Source: Enterobacteriaceae bacterium 4M9
GTDB lineage: Bacteria > Pseudomonadota > Gammaproteobacteria > Enterobacterales > Enterobacteriaceae
Direction of reading: 5' to 3'
Length of the DNA stretch: 64,000 nucleotides
Assembly (NCBI GenBank): GCA_010092695.1
Contig: JAADJJ010000001.1
Coordinates: 682,001 to 746,000, forward strand
The position numbers were made by a program, and so were the translations under genes. The stretch's first letter is position 1. Every line of letters starts with the position of its first letter. Positions 27,420-37,367 of this stretch are shown here, piece after piece. The notes below the pieces were generated by a model. It ran no database searches. It was not told the origin of the DNA and saw nothing but the letters and a program-made list of their open reading frames with translations.

Positions 27420-28033
27420 AGTCAGTCATTCACTGTGTAAAAAGAGAGGCGAAAATATTTTTTTTACGCCTCGTAATTAATTCTTACATAAGGTCGATCA
27501 GATAGTGTGTCAAAGCAAGTCTGGCGTGTTTTTTCGCATACCAAAGTTGCACCTTGTCACAAATTTATCTTTTCATAATACATATCTGATCAATGCTGCG
27601 CCGCAGAAGGGCCAGAGAGATGATTTAGCGCAATTTTTTGCGCTGAAAAATAAGATCCGACAGGCGAGTCAGGCGCACAGAAAAAATAATCTCTTACAGA
27701 CAAGCGCTAAGGAGATAATTATTTTAGGTTATGAATAATTTCGGCCTTAACCGTTAACTCAGACCCAGGCAGACATATTCAGATTGCGAATGACCTTGCG
27801 CGCTGAAATACAACAAATGGTAACGTAGCGAAATAAAATATAACTCACTGTTAACGCGTTATTTTTATATTATTTCACTCATTATTTAGCGAGGTTTCGT
27901 GGCGTCGTTCACACTTTTTACTCATCCCCACTCCTCCTCCCTGTCTAATCCCCCCCGGGATGAGGTCGCGCTAAAGGGGACCCGGCACACTACAAAAAAT
28001 ACCGTTTCACTTATTACAGGAATCCGATTACCT
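27420..28033. promoter_or_regulatory. malT-malP divergent regulatory region
   Basis: A 614-bp AT-rich interval of about the same size as in E. coli, carrying both divergent promoters. Near the malT end a CRP half-site-like TGTGA (minus strand, about 27553-27563) is visible. The malP side holds the MalT boxes listed separately. A 77-codon open frame at 27505-27738 is not supported as a gene. Confidence 0.55.
27920..27965. promoter_or_regulatory. MalT boxes of the malPQ promoter
   Basis: Three elements close to the MalT box GGGGAKGAGG: two inverted (ACTCATCCCC at 27920-27929, CCTCCTCCCT at 27933-27942) and one direct (CGGGATGAGG at 27956-27965). This mixed orientation upstream of malP fits the known malPQ promoter design. 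Confidence 0.65.
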
Positions 28034-30436
28034 ATGTCACAGCCAACCTTCAACAAAGCACAGTTTCAGGCGGCCCTGACACGTCAGTGGCAGCGTTACG
28101 GACTTCAGGCTGCGCACGAGATGACTCAGCACCAGTGGTGGCACGCCGTGAGCGGCGCGCTGGCAGAGCTGACTGCGGCCCGCCCGGTGAAAAAAGCCGA
28201 CAGCAAACAACGCCACGTTAACTACATCTCAATGGAATTCCTGATTGGCCGCCTGACCGGCAACAACCTGCTCAACCTGGGCTGGTATTCAGAGGTTGCC
28301 GAGGTGTTGCGCGACCATGAGATAGAATTAAGCGACCTGCTGGAGCAGGAAATTGACCCGGCGCTCGGTAACGGCGGCCTGGGTCGTCTGGCGGCCTGCT
28401 TCCTGGACTCCATGGCGACGGTCGGCCAGTCGGCCACCGGTTATGGCCTGAACTACCAGTACGGCCTGTTCCGTCAGTCCTTTGACGACGGCAAGCAAAT
28501 GGAAGCGCCGGACGACTGGCAGCGCGGCAGCTATCCGTGGTTCCAGCACAACGCGGCGCTGGACGTGCGCGTGGGTATTGGCGGCAAGGTGGTCAAAGAA
28601 GGCGGTAAATCACGCTGGGAGCCGGCGTTTGAACTGCTGGGCGAAGCCTGGGATCTGCCGGTGCTGGGCTATCGTAACGGCATCGCGCAGCCGCTGCGCC
28701 TGTGGCAGGCAAAGCACGCGCATCCGTTTGATCTGACCCGCTTTAACGACGGCGAGTTCCTCAAGGCCGAACAGCAGGGCATTGATGCAGAAAAACTCAC
28801 CAAAGTGCTCTACCCGAACGACAACCACCAGGCGGGCAAAAAGCTGCGTCTGATGCAGCAGTACTTCCAGTGCGCCTGCTCGGTGGCCGATATTCTGCGC
28901 CGTCACCATCTCGCCGGGCGCAAGCTGGCTGAACTGGCGGATTATGAAGTTATCCAGCTTAACGACACGCACCCGACCATCGCCATTCCTGAACTGCTGC
29001 GCGTGCTGCTCGACGAGCACCAGATGAGCTGGGACGACGCCTGGGCTATTACCAGTCGCACCTTTGCGTACACCAACCACACCCTGATGCCTGAAGCGCT
29101 GGAGTGCTGGGACGAGCGCCTGATGCGCGGCCTGCTGCCGCGCCACGTTCAGATAATCAAAGACATTAACGCGCGCTTTAAAAAGCAGGTCAGCAAAACC
29201 TGGCCGGGCGATGACGCGGTCTGGGCAAAACTGGCTGTGGTGCACGAAGGCCAGGTACGCATGGCGAACCTGTGCGTGGTGAGCGGCTTTGCCGTTAACG
29301 GCGTAGCGGCGCTGCACTCTGACCTGGTGGTGAAAGACCTGTTCCCGGAATATCACCAGCTGTGGCCGAACAAGTTCCACAACGTAACCAACGGTATTAC
29401 GCCGCGTCGCTGGATTAAGCAGTGCAACCCGGAACTGGCCACGCTGCTTGACGACACGCTGAAAACCGAGTGGGCCAATAATCTGGACGCGCTGAGCGGC
29501 CTTGAGAAATGTGCCGACGACAAAAAATTCCGTAAAACGTACCGCGATATCAAACACCGCAACAAAGCGTTGCTGGCGGAGTTTGTGAAGGCACGCACCG
29601 GTATTGAGATAAGCCCGGATGCGCTGTTCGACATCCAGATAAAGCGCCTGCATGAGTACAAGCGTCAGCATCTCAACCTGTTGCACATCCTGGCGCTGTA
29701 TAAAGAGATTCGTGAAAACCCGCAGGCCGACCGCGTGCCGCGCGTATTCCTGTTTGGAGCAAAGGCAGCACCTGGCTATTACCTGGCGAAAAACATCATC
29801 TACGCCATTAACAAAGTGGCGCAGGTGGTAAATAACGACCCGAAAGTGGGCGACAAGCTCAAAGTGGTATTCCTGCCGGACTACTGTGTGTCGGCAGCGG
29901 AGAAGCTTATTCCGGCGGCAGATATCTCTGAGCAGATTTCTACTGCGGGTAAAGAGGCCTCCGGCACTGGCAACATGAAACTTGCGCTCAATGGCGCACT
30001 CACCGTCGGTACGCTGGACGGCGCGAACGTGGAAATTGCTGAGAAAGTGGGTGATGAGAACATCTTCATCTTCGGTCATACCGTGGAAGAAGTGAAGGCG
30101 CTCAAGGCCAAAGGCTATGATCCTGTAAAGTGGCGCCAAAAAGACAAGCTGCTCGACGCCGTCATGAAAGAACTGGAAAGCGGCAAATACAGCGACGGCG
30201 ACAAACACGCTTTTGACCAGATGCTGCACAGCATGGGCAAAGAAGGCGGTGACCCGTACCTGGTCATGGCGGACTTTACTGCCTACTGTGAGGCGCAAAA
30301 GCAGGTGGACGTGCTGTATCGCGACCAGGAAGCCTGGACCCGTGCGGCCATCCTCAATACCGCGCGCTGTGGCATGTTCAGTTCTGACCGCTCGATTCGC
30401 GACTACCAGAGCCGTATCTGGCAGGCTAAACGCTAA
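28034..30436 (+). CDS. malP: Maltodextrin phosphorylase
   Basis: MalP phosphorolyses linear maltodextrins to glucose-1-phosphate in the cytoplasm. From the ATG at 28034 (AGGAA upstream) it has 800 residues and begins MSQPTFNKAQFQ like the E. coli enzyme; an in-frame GTG at 27899 would run through the MalT boxes and is rejected. The PLP lysine is in EASGTGNMKLALNG and QIKRLHEYKRQ is intact. malQ follows 12 bp later. Confidence 0.97.
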   Translation: MSQPTFNKAQFQAALTRQWQRYGLQAAHEMTQHQWWHAVSGALAELTAARPVKKADSKQRHVNYISMEFLIGRLTGNNLLNLGWYSEVAEVLRDHEIELSDLLEQEIDPALGNGGLGRLAACFLDSMATVGQSATGYGLNYQYGLFRQSFDDGKQMEAPDDWQRGSYPWFQHNAALDVRVGIGGKVVKEGGKSRWEPAFELLGEAWDLPVLGYRNGIAQPLRLWQAKHAHPFDLTRFNDGEFLKAEQQGIDAEKLTKVLYPNDNHQAGKKLRLMQQYFQCACSVADILRRHHLAGRKLAELADYEVIQLNDTHPTIAIPELLRVLLDEHQMSWDDAWAITSRTFAYTNHTLMPEALECWDERLMRGLLPRHVQIIKDINARFKKQVSKTWPGDDAVWAKLAVVHEGQVRMANLCVVSGFAVNGVAALHSDLVVKDLFPEYHQLWPNKFHNVTNGITPRRWIKQCNPELATLLDDTLKTEWANNLDALSGLEKCADDKKFRKTYRDIKHRNKALLAEFVKARTGIEISPDALFDIQIKRLHEYKRQHLNLLHILALYKEIRENPQADRVPRVFLFGAKAAPGYYLAKNIIYAINKVAQVVNNDPKVGDKLKVVFLPDYCVSAAEKLIPAADISEQISTAGKEASGTGNMKLALNGALTVGTLDGANVEIAEKVGDENIFIFGHTVEEVKALKAKGYDPVKWRQKDKLLDAVMKELESGKYSDGDKHAFDQMLHSMGKEGGDPYLVMADFTAYCEAQKQVDVLYRDQEAWTRAAILNTARCGMFSSDRSIRDYQSRIWQAKR

Positions 30437-30448
30437 GAAGGAAACGCC

Positions 30449-32539
30449 ATGGAAAGCAAACGCTTAGCGCAAGCCGCGACGAATGCGGGGATTGCCACCA
30501 GCTTTATTAACGCCCACGGCAAGCCGCAGGAGATTGCCGCTGACAGTCGCCAGCGTTTGCTGGAGGCGATGGGGAGTACGACCGGCGCAGACCCTGGCGC
30601 GCCGCTGCCGGCGGTAAAAGTCTTTATCGCCGGTCGCCGCATGGCGCTCACGCCGCAGGGGAAGGGCGAATACCAGTGGCGGCTTACCACCGAAGACGGT
30701 GAGGTTCAGCACCATGGGCAGGCGAAGGGCGGGCAGGCACTGAAGCTGCCTTCCAGTCTGCCGCTCGGCTACCACAGCCTGACGTTGACCCAGGGCGATA
30801 TGCGCTGGCACTGCCGTATTATTGTGGCACCGCTGCGCTGCTATGAGCCAAAGGCGGTGAAGGCAGGTAAAAAGCTGTGGGGCGCCTGCGTGCAGCTTTA
30901 TACCCTGCGTTCAGAGCGTAACTGGGGCATAGGCGATTTTGGTGATTTGAAAAACATGCTGGGCGATGTGGCGAAGCGTGGCGGTGCATTTATCGGTCTG
31001 AACCCGATTCATGCGCTGTATCCGGCAAGCCCGGAAAGTGCCAGCCCGTACAGCCCATCGTCGCGCCGATGGCTGAACGTGATTTATATCGACGTTGACG
31101 CAGTAGAGGATTTCCACTTAAGCAAAGAGGCGCAGGCCTGGTGGAAGAAAGCCGCCACGCAGAAGGCGCTGGCCGCCGCGCGCGAGGTTGAGTGGGTCGA
31201 TTACAGCGCAGTGACCGCGCTGAAAATTGCCGCACTCAGGCTTGCCTGGCGGCAGTTTGCCCTGCGTGATGGCGACGACGTGCAGCGTGTGAACTTCCTG
31301 AGTTTTGTGCGCGAGCGTGGTGAAGGACTTTACTGGCAGGCGGCGTATGACGCGCTGCATGCGCACCTGATGCAACAAGATACCGCGAACTGGGGCTGGC
31401 CTGCGTGGCCGCAGCAGTATCGTGAAGCCTCTTCTGAGGCCGTGGCAGAGTTTTGCCAGACGCACGCGGACGACGTTGACTTCTGGCTGTGGCTACAGTG
31501 GCTGGCGTACAGCCAGTTCGCGGCCTGCTGGGCAGTGTGCAGCAATGCCAGCATGCCTATTGGTCTTTATCGCGACCTGGCGGTAGGGGTAGCGGAAGGC
31601 GGCTCAGAAACCTGGGGCGACCGCGAGCTGTATTGCCTGAAGGCGTCGGTCGGTGCACCGCCGGATATTCTCGGGCCGCTTGGTCAAAACTGGGGCCTGC
31701 CGCCGGTTAACCCACACGTGATGGTGGAGCGTGCTTACGATCCGTTTGTGGAGCTGCTGCGCGCCAACATGGAAAACTGCGGCGCGCTGCGTATTGACCA
31801 TGTGATGTCAATGCTGCGCCTGTGGTGGATCCCTTACGGTGAAACGGCGGATAAAGGCGCGTATGTGGCCTATCCGGTAGATGACCTGCTGGCGATTCTG
31901 GCGCTGGAAAGTCAGCGCCACCGCTGCATGGTGATTGGCGAAGACCTCGGTACTGTGCCGGTGGAGATTGTCAGTAAGCTTCGCGACAGCGGCGTGTACT
32001 CGTACAAAGTGCTCTATTTTGAGCAGGACAGCGGCAACCACCTGCGCCCACCGCAGGCGTGGCCGGAGCAGGCGATGGCGGTTGCCACCACTCACGATCT
32101 GCCGACACTGCGCGGCTGGTGGGACAGCGGCGACCTGCGGCTTGGTAAAACGCTCGGTCTGTATCCTGACGAAGAGGTGCTCAAAGGCCTGTACGCCGAC
32201 CGCGAGCGGGCAAAGCAGGGGGTGTTGAATGCGCTGCACGAGCACGGCTGCCTGCCGAAGTCCAGCGGCCGCCATGCCTCGCGCATGAGCATGACGCCGC
32301 TGCTTAACCGCGGTATGCAGCGCTATATTGCTGACAGCCACTGCGCGCTGTTGGGATTACAGCCGGAAGACTGGCTGGATATGGAAGCGCCGGTCAATTT
32401 GCCGGGCACCAGCGACCAGTATCGCAACTGGCGGCGTAAGCTTGATACCTCGCTTGAGGCGATGTTTGCCGACGAGCGCGTTAACCGTCTGATTAAAGAC
32501 CTCGACCGCCGCCGTCGGGCGCTAACCCGCAAGGCCTGA
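30449..32539 (+). CDS. malQ: 4-alpha-glucanotransferase (amylomaltase)
   Basis: MalQ is a GH77 enzyme that disproportionates maltose and maltodextrins, feeding MalP and producing glucose and longer dextrins. The 696-residue protein (E. coli 694) carries the family motifs RSERNWGIGDFGDL, the nucleophile aspartate in LRIDHVMSM, the acid glutamate in VIGEDLGTVP and TTHDLPTLRGWW. A GAAGGAAA ribosome site precedes the ATG. It forms an operon with malP and ends at a strong terminator. Confidence 0.97.
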   Translation: MESKRLAQAATNAGIATSFINAHGKPQEIAADSRQRLLEAMGSTTGADPGAPLPAVKVFIAGRRMALTPQGKGEYQWRLTTEDGEVQHHGQAKGGQALKLPSSLPLGYHSLTLTQGDMRWHCRIIVAPLRCYEPKAVKAGKKLWGACVQLYTLRSERNWGIGDFGDLKNMLGDVAKRGGAFIGLNPIHALYPASPESASPYSPSSRRWLNVIYIDVDAVEDFHLSKEAQAWWKKAATQKALAAAREVEWVDYSAVTALKIAALRLAWRQFALRDGDDVQRVNFLSFVRERGEGLYWQAAYDALHAHLMQQDTANWGWPAWPQQYREASSEAVAEFCQTHADDVDFWLWLQWLAYSQFAACWAVCSNASMPIGLYRDLAVGVAEGGSETWGDRELYCLKASVGAPPDILGPLGQNWGLPPVNPHVMVERAYDPFVELLRANMENCGALRIDHVMSMLRLWWIPYGETADKGAYVAYPVDDLLAILALESQRHRCMVIGEDLGTVPVEIVSKLRDSGVYSYKVLYFEQDSGNHLRPPQAWPEQAMAVATTHDLPTLRGWWDSGDLRLGKTLGLYPDEEVLKGLYADRERAKQGVLNALHEHGCLPKSSGRHASRMSMTPLLNRGMQRYIADSHCALLGLQPEDWLDMEAPVNLPGTSDQYRNWRRKLDTSLEAMFADERVNRLIKDLDRRRRALTRKA

Positions 32540-32555
32540 GGCTGAGGCTAAAATA

Positions 32556-32584
32556 AAAATGCCCGCATACGCGGGCATTTTTTT
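32556..32584. terminator. Bidirectional terminator between malQ and nfuA
   Basis: Perfect stem AAATGCCCGC/GCGGGCATTT with ATAC loop and T-runs on both strands between convergent genes. Confidence 0.92.
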
Positions 32585-32602
32585 ATCTGTTTGCAGGGAA
32601 AA

Positions 32603-33178
32603 TCAATAGTAAGAGTGTTCGCCGCGCTGGTGCTCGGTCAGGTCGCGCACGCCTTTCAGTTCGCTAAATTCACTGATGAGCTGCTTTTCAATCCCTTCTT
32701 TGAGCGTGAAGTCCACCATAGAGCAGCCGTTACAGCCGCCGCCGAATTGCAGAATGGCGTAGCCTTCATCGGTGATTTCCATCAGCGACACGCGACCGCC
32801 GTGGCCTGCCAGCTGTGGGTTGATTTGTGCCTGGATGAAGTATTCCACGCGCTCAATCAGCGGCGCGTCATCGGAGACCTTACGCATTTTGGCGTTTGGT
32901 GCTTTCAGGGTCAGCTGTGAGCCGAGTTGGTCAGTGACAAAGTCGATTTCCGCATCTTCCAGGAACGGCTTGCTCAGCTCGTCCACATAGGCGGTGAGTT
33001 GCTCAAATTCGACGGCTGTATCCGTTGCTTCTACCGCATCCGGCGGGCAGTAAGAGACACCGCATTCCGCGTTTGGGGTGCCGGGGTTGATAACGAACAC
33101 GCGGATCTGTGTCCCTTCTTCCTGATTTGCCAGCAGTTTGGCGAAGTGTGCTTGTGCAGCATCGGAAATACGGATCAT
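32603..33178 (-). CDS. nfuA: Fe-S biogenesis protein NfuA
   Basis: NfuA carries [4Fe-4S] clusters to client enzymes, notably under oxidative stress and iron starvation. It has an N-terminal degenerate A-type scaffold domain (about 1-95, with CGVSYC) and a C-terminal Nfu domain with the cluster-ligating CxxC in GGGCNGCSM. The ATG at 33178 (MIRISDAAQ) gives 191 residues, the E. coli length; an upstream in-frame ATG at 33259 inside gntX is rejected. It follows gntX by 59 bp on the same strand. Confidence 0.96.
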   Translation of the reverse strand: MIRISDAAQAHFAKLLANQEEGTQIRVFVINPGTPNAECGVSYCPPDAVEATDTAVEFEQLTAYVDELSKPFLEDAEIDFVTDQLGSQLTLKAPNAKMRKVSDDAPLIERVEYFIQAQINPQLAGHGGRVSLMEITDEGYAILQFGGGCNGCSMVDFTLKEGIEKQLISEFSELKGVRDLTEHQRGEHSYY

Positions 33179-33237
33179 AAGCTGTGACCTAATAGTTGAC
33201 TCATTTACCTGGTTATAATACGCCCATCTCAGAGGGG

Positions 33238-33921
33238 CTACAAGGTGCGGCACAGGCACCAGACCTGTAGCGAGGCGGCACCGCTGCGTTGCAGCAGGCG
33301 TGCAGCCTCGGCCACGGTACTGCCTGTGGTAACAACATCGTCCACGATAGCGATATGGCGACCTTTTAGCGCCAATTCAAGCCGGAACGCATTTTTCAGG
33401 TTGCGGGCGCGAAGCCTGGCGCTGAGTGTGTGCTGTACGGCGGTGGTGTTAATTCTTACCAGTGCGCCGGGTTCGTGTAAACAGCCAAGCCAGCGGGCAA
33501 GCGGCGCGGCGAGCAGCGCACTCTGGTTAAATCCTCGCTGCCACTGGCGGTGGCGGTGCAGCGGGATGCTTATCAGTCTATCCGGCAGCGGCAGACCACG
33601 CTCGCGCCGGGCCTGCAACACGCGCAGCAGCAACAGGCGTGAGAGGGGACTGGCCAGAGCGGTGCTGTTGGCAAATTTCAGGCGGTGCAACAGCGTACTT
33701 AGCGGTGCGCGGTAATTGCCGACGCTCACCATATGCTGCCACGGCGGCGGGCGTTGCAGGCAGCGCCCGCACGGGCTGCGCGGATTCATGGAGGGCAGCC
33801 CACACTGCGGGCAACCGGGCGGGCTTGTTAGCAGCGCGCGGGTACAGCAGCTACACAGGCCGTGGTGAGCGAGCGTGAGCGGCATTGCACATAGCCAACA
33901 CAGGGCGGGGATTGTTAGCAT
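33238..33921 (-). CDS. gntX: ComF-family phosphoribosyltransferase-like protein GntX
   Basis: A 227-residue protein (E. coli length) with an N-terminal cysteine-rich zinc-ribbon-like region (CWLC, CSCC, CPQCGL, CGRC) and a C-terminal phosphoribosyltransferase fold with the PRPP loop VDDVVTTGSTVAE. Related ComF proteins act in DNA uptake in competent bacteria, and E. coli GntX has been implicated in use of extracellular DNA as a nutrient; the biochemical role is open. Start at 33921 (MLTIPALCWLC) is chosen over an upstream ATG at 34086 that would run into bioH. It is divergent from bioH. Confidence 0.93.
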   Translation of the reverse strand: MLTIPALCWLCAMPLTLAHHGLCSCCTRALLTSPPGCPQCGLPSMNPRSPCGRCLQRPPPWQHMVSVGNYRAPLSTLLHRLKFANSTALASPLSRLLLLRVLQARRERGLPLPDRLISIPLHRHRQWQRGFNQSALLAAPLARWLGCLHEPGALVRINTTAVQHTLSARLRARNLKNAFRLELALKGRHIAIVDDVVTTGSTVAEAARLLQRSGAASLQVWCLCRTL

Positions 33922-33957
33922 ACGGTCCTCCTGATTTTGATAAGAGAACGATAACCG

Positions 33958-34734
33958 ATGAGTGAACTCTGGTGGCAGACCGTGGGCGAGGGAAAATGTC
34001 ATCTTGTGCTGCTGCACGGATGGGGGCTGAACGCCGAAGTGTGGAATTGCATTGCTCCCCGGCTTAGCTCGCAGTTTACGCTGCATCTGGTGGATTTACC
34101 GGGGTTTGGTCGTAGCCAGGGATGTGGAGCGATGACGCTGGAAGCCATGGCTGAAGCCGTCGTTGAACGTGCGCCAGCATCTGCCCTGTGGCTTGGCTGG
34201 AGTCTCGGCGGGCTGGTGGCAAGCCAGATTGCGCTGACCTCGCCACAGCGTGTGGCCGGGCTGATTACCGTAGCTTCATCGCCGTGTTTTAGTGCACAAG
34301 AAGACTGGCCGGGCATTAAGCCCGAGGTACTGGCCGGTTTTCAGCATCAGTTAAGTGAAGACTACAAACGCACGGTGGAGCGTTTCCTGGCACTTCAGAC
34401 GCTGGGCACTGAAACCGCACGCCAGGACGCGCGTTTGCTCAAAGAGGTAGTGCTTAACCAGCCGATGCCAACGGTGGAAGTGCTCAACGGTGGGCTGGAG
34501 ATCCTCAAGTCGGTGGATTTACGCGCGCCGCTGTGTGGGTTACAGGTGCCATTTTTACGCCTGTACGGGCGGCTGGACGGGCTGGTGCCACGCAAAATCG
34601 TAGCACCACTTGATGCTCTGTGGCCGCACAGTGAATCGCTGATTTTTGACAAGGCCGCCCACGCGCCGTTTATTTCCCACCCGCAGGCGTTTTGCGAAGC
34701 GCTGTTTGCGTTTCGTGACCGGGTTGAGGCTTAA
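33958..34734 (+). CDS. bioH: Pimeloyl-ACP methyl ester carboxylesterase
   Basis: BioH removes the methyl ester from pimeloyl-ACP methyl ester, ending chain elongation in biotin synthesis. The 258-residue alpha/beta hydrolase has the oxyanion HGWGLN motif, the nucleophile elbow GWSLGG (Ser82), the acid in YGRLDGLVP and the histidine in KAAHAPFISHP. It is convergent with feoC and the coding ends overlap by 4 bp (34731-34734). Confidence 0.95.
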   Translation: MSELWWQTVGEGKCHLVLLHGWGLNAEVWNCIAPRLSSQFTLHLVDLPGFGRSQGCGAMTLEAMAEAVVERAPASALWLGWSLGGLVASQIALTSPQRVAGLITVASSPCFSAQEDWPGIKPEVLAGFQHQLSEDYKRTVERFLALQTLGTETARQDARLLKEVVLNQPMPTVEVLNGGLEILKSVDLRAPLCGLQVPFLRLYGRLDGLVPRKIVAPLDALWPHSESLIFDKAAHAPFISHPQAFCEALFAFRDRVEA

Positions 34735-35009
34735 CGCTTAACGTCAGCCGCCGAGGACACACCAGGCGCAGAGGCCAGCGCCCACTGCTCGGGCTGACAG
34801 CCCGAGCGCTCAGTGCAGCGGCGACAGCTGCCGGAAAGGCAGCCGTCGTCAGTGTCTGGTGCTACGCGCACGGCTTGCCCCATATGCTCAAGGTGCGCCA
34901 GCAGCGCCTCCACCCGAGGCTGAGGCAGGCCCAGTAGTTGGCTAATCTGCGCTGACGCCAGGCGCCCGCGTAGCGCCAGCATCTCCCGTATCTCTTTCAG
35001 ACCCGCCAT
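34731..35009 (-). CDS. feoC: FeoC, small winged-helix protein of the Feo system
   Basis: A 92-residue protein with an N-terminal winged helix (LKEIREMLALRGRLASAQIS) and the cysteine cluster C-x4-C-x2-C-x5-C (CLSGSCRRCTERSGC), which can hold an Fe-S cluster in family members. In Klebsiella and Salmonella FeoC affects FeoB stability or activity. It is about 14 residues longer at the C-terminus than E. coli FeoC, the extra part overlapping the end of bioH. It follows feoB by 9 bp. Confidence 0.9.
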   Translation of the reverse strand: MAGLKEIREMLALRGRLASAQISQLLGLPQPRVEALLAHLEHMGQAVRVAPDTDDGCLSGSCRRCTERSGCQPEQWALASAPGVSSAADVKR

Positions 35010-35018
35010 CGCTGCGCC

Positions 35019-37328
35019 TTAATGACAGTGCTTGCCGCTGGCGGCAGGTGGGCGGCCAGCACTCAGCAGGTTGACATCCACCCGGCTGCGCGCGCGGCGC
35101 AAGCCAACCAGCAGCAGAATGTTAAACGCCAGTACCGCAGCAATCACGATGAGACTGTAACGCGGGTGTTCGCTGAAGGTCGCGCACTGATACCACAGCG
35201 CTGCCAGCGAGTAGCCGATGTTAAGCCCCCACAGGATGGAAAACGTCATCCAGCCACGGCTCGATTCGCGGGCAATTGCGCCCATCACTGAAATGCAGGG
35301 CATATACAGCAGTACAAAAATCAGATAGCTGTAAGCTGCGGCATCGCTGCCGAACTTGCTGCTCATCATGCCCATTGCACCGCCCGCCATTTCACCGTCG
35401 CCTTTGCTGGCCTCAATCGGGTTAGCCAGCACGCTCAGGCTGAACGTGTCTTTCAGGCTCTGCCAGGTCTCAGCGAGCGCATCACTGAGTTCTTCACGAA
35501 GGTTAAAAGCGGCCGGATCGAAGGTTTCGGCATGCAGATCCTCGGCGGTATAGAGCGTGTTTAGCGTACCGACAACCACTTCTTTGGCCATTGCGCCGGT
35601 AAAAAGCCCTACGGTGGCCTGCCAGTTATCTTCCTGCACGCCAATAGGATGCAGCAGCGGTGTCAGCACCTTACTCACCGAGGCCAGCGCCGAGTCGTTT
35701 ATGCTGTCGACCGGCTTACCGCTAAACGAGAAGCTGTTCAGCGCGCCAATGAAAATGCTGACGATAACAATCACTTTACCGGCGCGCAGCACAAACCCTT
35801 TCAGACGCTGCCAGGTTTGCAGCAGCAGGCTTTTCAGATGCGGGACGTGGTACACCGGCAGTTCCATAACAAACGGGCTGGCCTCACCGCGCATCAGGGT
35901 ATGTTTGAGCATCAGGCCGGTGAGAATAGCCATCACAATACCCAGCAGATACAGCGAGAACACCACCAGCGCGCCGCTCTGGCCAAAAAACGCCGCGGCA
36001 AACACCGCAAAGATAGCCAGGCGTGCGCCGCAGGACATAAACGGCGCCATCATGATGGTCATCAGTCGTTCACGCGGGGCGTCGAGGGTGCGCGCACCCA
36101 TCACCGACGGCACGTTGCAGCCAAAGCCTACAATCAGCGGCACAAAGGATTTGCCCGGCAGGCCGAGCGCCTGCATCAGGCGGTCCATAACAAACGCGGC
36201 ACGCGCCATATAGCCGGAGTCTTCGAGGAAAGAAAGGAACAGATACATCATGCCGATTTGCGGCACTAACGGCAGCACGGTGTTGATACCACCGCCAATG
36301 CCCTGGGCGAGAAACACCGTGAGCCAGTCGGGGAAGCTCAGCGTGGCACCAACCCACTGGAGGCCGTGAATAAACAGTGCCGCCGAACCACCGTCGAAAA
36401 TGGGCTGAAGCGCACCGCCGATGTTAATGGCCAGCAGAAACATCACGTACATCACCAGTAAAAATACCGGCAGTCCCAGCACGCGGTTGAGCACAATTTT
36501 ATCGAGCAGCACCGTGAGGCGGTTTGGCTCTGCGGTCAGGCTGTTGCTGACGCTGTCGCACAGCGCGGCAATGCTCTGGTAGCGGGCATCGGCAATCAGC
36601 AGCGCCGGTTCGTCACCGTTTTGCTCAAGCGCTGTGCGTGCCTGCGGGAGCAGAGCACGAGTGGTGTAATCGACAAGCTGCTGGCTGTAAATGTCACCTT
36701 CGAGCATTTGCAGCGCCAGCCAGCGCCGCTTGTGGTGTGCCATTGTCGCCGGAATGCTGTTAGCCAGCGTTTCTGCCTGGGCCAGAAGCGGGCGTGGATA
36801 ATGCACGTGCTCAATGGCTTTGTTGCCCTGGTGGCGGTCAATGGCGAGTTTCAAGCCGTCAATGCCGCGCCCGCGTGTGGAGACCAGAGGCACTACCGGG
36901 CAGCCGAGCCGGGCGCTCAGCGCGTCAACGTCGATACGAATCTGCTGTTTCTCGGCAATATCCAGCATGTTGAGCGCCACTACGCAGGGGATGCCCAGCT
37001 CCAGTAGCTGTAGCGTCAGGTACAGGTTGCGCTCAAGACTTGAGGCATCGACCACGTTAATGAGCATGTCGGCCTCGCCACTGAGGATGTAGTGGCAGGC
37101 GATTTGCTCATCAAGCGAGGTCTGAGAAGAGATGGTGGTCAGTGAATAGGTGCCAGGCAGGTCAACAAGCGTGACCTGGTTATCCGTGGTGCTAAATTGC
37201 CCCTCTTTGCGCTCCACCGTCACGCCGGCCCAGTTGCCCACGCGCTGGCGCGCGCCGGTCAGCTGGTTAAAGAGCGTGGTTTTGCCGCAGTTAGGGTTGC
37301 CAATCAAACCAATGGTTAACTTTTTCAT
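35019..37328 (-). CDS. feoB: Ferrous iron transporter FeoB
   Basis: FeoB imports Fe(II) across the inner membrane. The 769-residue protein has an N-terminal G domain (G1 GNPNCGKTTLF, G3 DLPGTYS, G4 NMLD), a helical spacer, and a C-terminal membrane domain with two Gate motifs including PLIVGFGCNVPSVM. Length is close to the 773 residues in E. coli. It lies in feoABC; the operon start has a Fur-type site. Confidence 0.97.
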   Translation of the reverse strand: MKKLTIGLIGNPNCGKTTLFNQLTGARQRVGNWAGVTVERKEGQFSTTDNQVTLVDLPGTYSLTTISSQTSLDEQIACHYILSGEADMLINVVDASSLERNLYLTLQLLELGIPCVVALNMLDIAEKQQIRIDVDALSARLGCPVVPLVSTRGRGIDGLKLAIDRHQGNKAIEHVHYPRPLLAQAETLANSIPATMAHHKRRWLALQMLEGDIYSQQLVDYTTRALLPQARTALEQNGDEPALLIADARYQSIAALCDSVSNSLTAEPNRLTVLLDKIVLNRVLGLPVFLLVMYVMFLLAINIGGALQPIFDGGSAALFIHGLQWVGATLSFPDWLTVFLAQGIGGGINTVLPLVPQIGMMYLFLSFLEDSGYMARAAFVMDRLMQALGLPGKSFVPLIVGFGCNVPSVMGARTLDAPRERLMTIMMAPFMSCGARLAIFAVFAAAFFGQSGALVVFSLYLLGIVMAILTGLMLKHTLMRGEASPFVMELPVYHVPHLKSLLLQTWQRLKGFVLRAGKVIVIVSIFIGALNSFSFSGKPVDSINDSALASVSKVLTPLLHPIGVQEDNWQATVGLFTGAMAKEVVVGTLNTLYTAEDLHAETFDPAAFNLREELSDALAETWQSLKDTFSLSVLANPIEASKGDGEMAGGAMGMMSSKFGSDAAAYSYLIFVLLYMPCISVMGAIARESSRGWMTFSILWGLNIGYSLAALWYQCATFSEHPRYSLIVIAAVLAFNILLLVGLRRARSRVDVNLLSAGRPPAASGKHCH

Positions 37329-37367
37329 TATTATCGTAATTGCGTTAAGTGTGCCGACGAAAAGGCG

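Noticed and set aside
27505..27738. 77-codon open frame between malT and malP
   Set aside because: It overlaps the regulatory region, has no clear ribosome site and no recognisable homologue.
27899..28033. N-terminal extension of MalP from an in-frame GTG
   Set aside because: The 45 extra codons run through the MalT boxes and do not resemble MalP; the ATG at 28034 has a ribosome site and matches the family start.
28610..30298. Long minus-strand open frame (about 560 codons) opposite malP
   Set aside because: It lies wholly antisense to a highly conserved enzyme in GC-rich DNA, with no ribosome site or recognisable domain. A similar antisense frame opposite glgP (9907-11268) is rejected for the same reason.
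34731..34734. Overlap of bioH and feoC ends as a possible frameshift or assembly error
   Set aside because: Both proteins end normally; a 4-bp convergent overlap is common, and the only oddity is a slightly longer FeoC tail.
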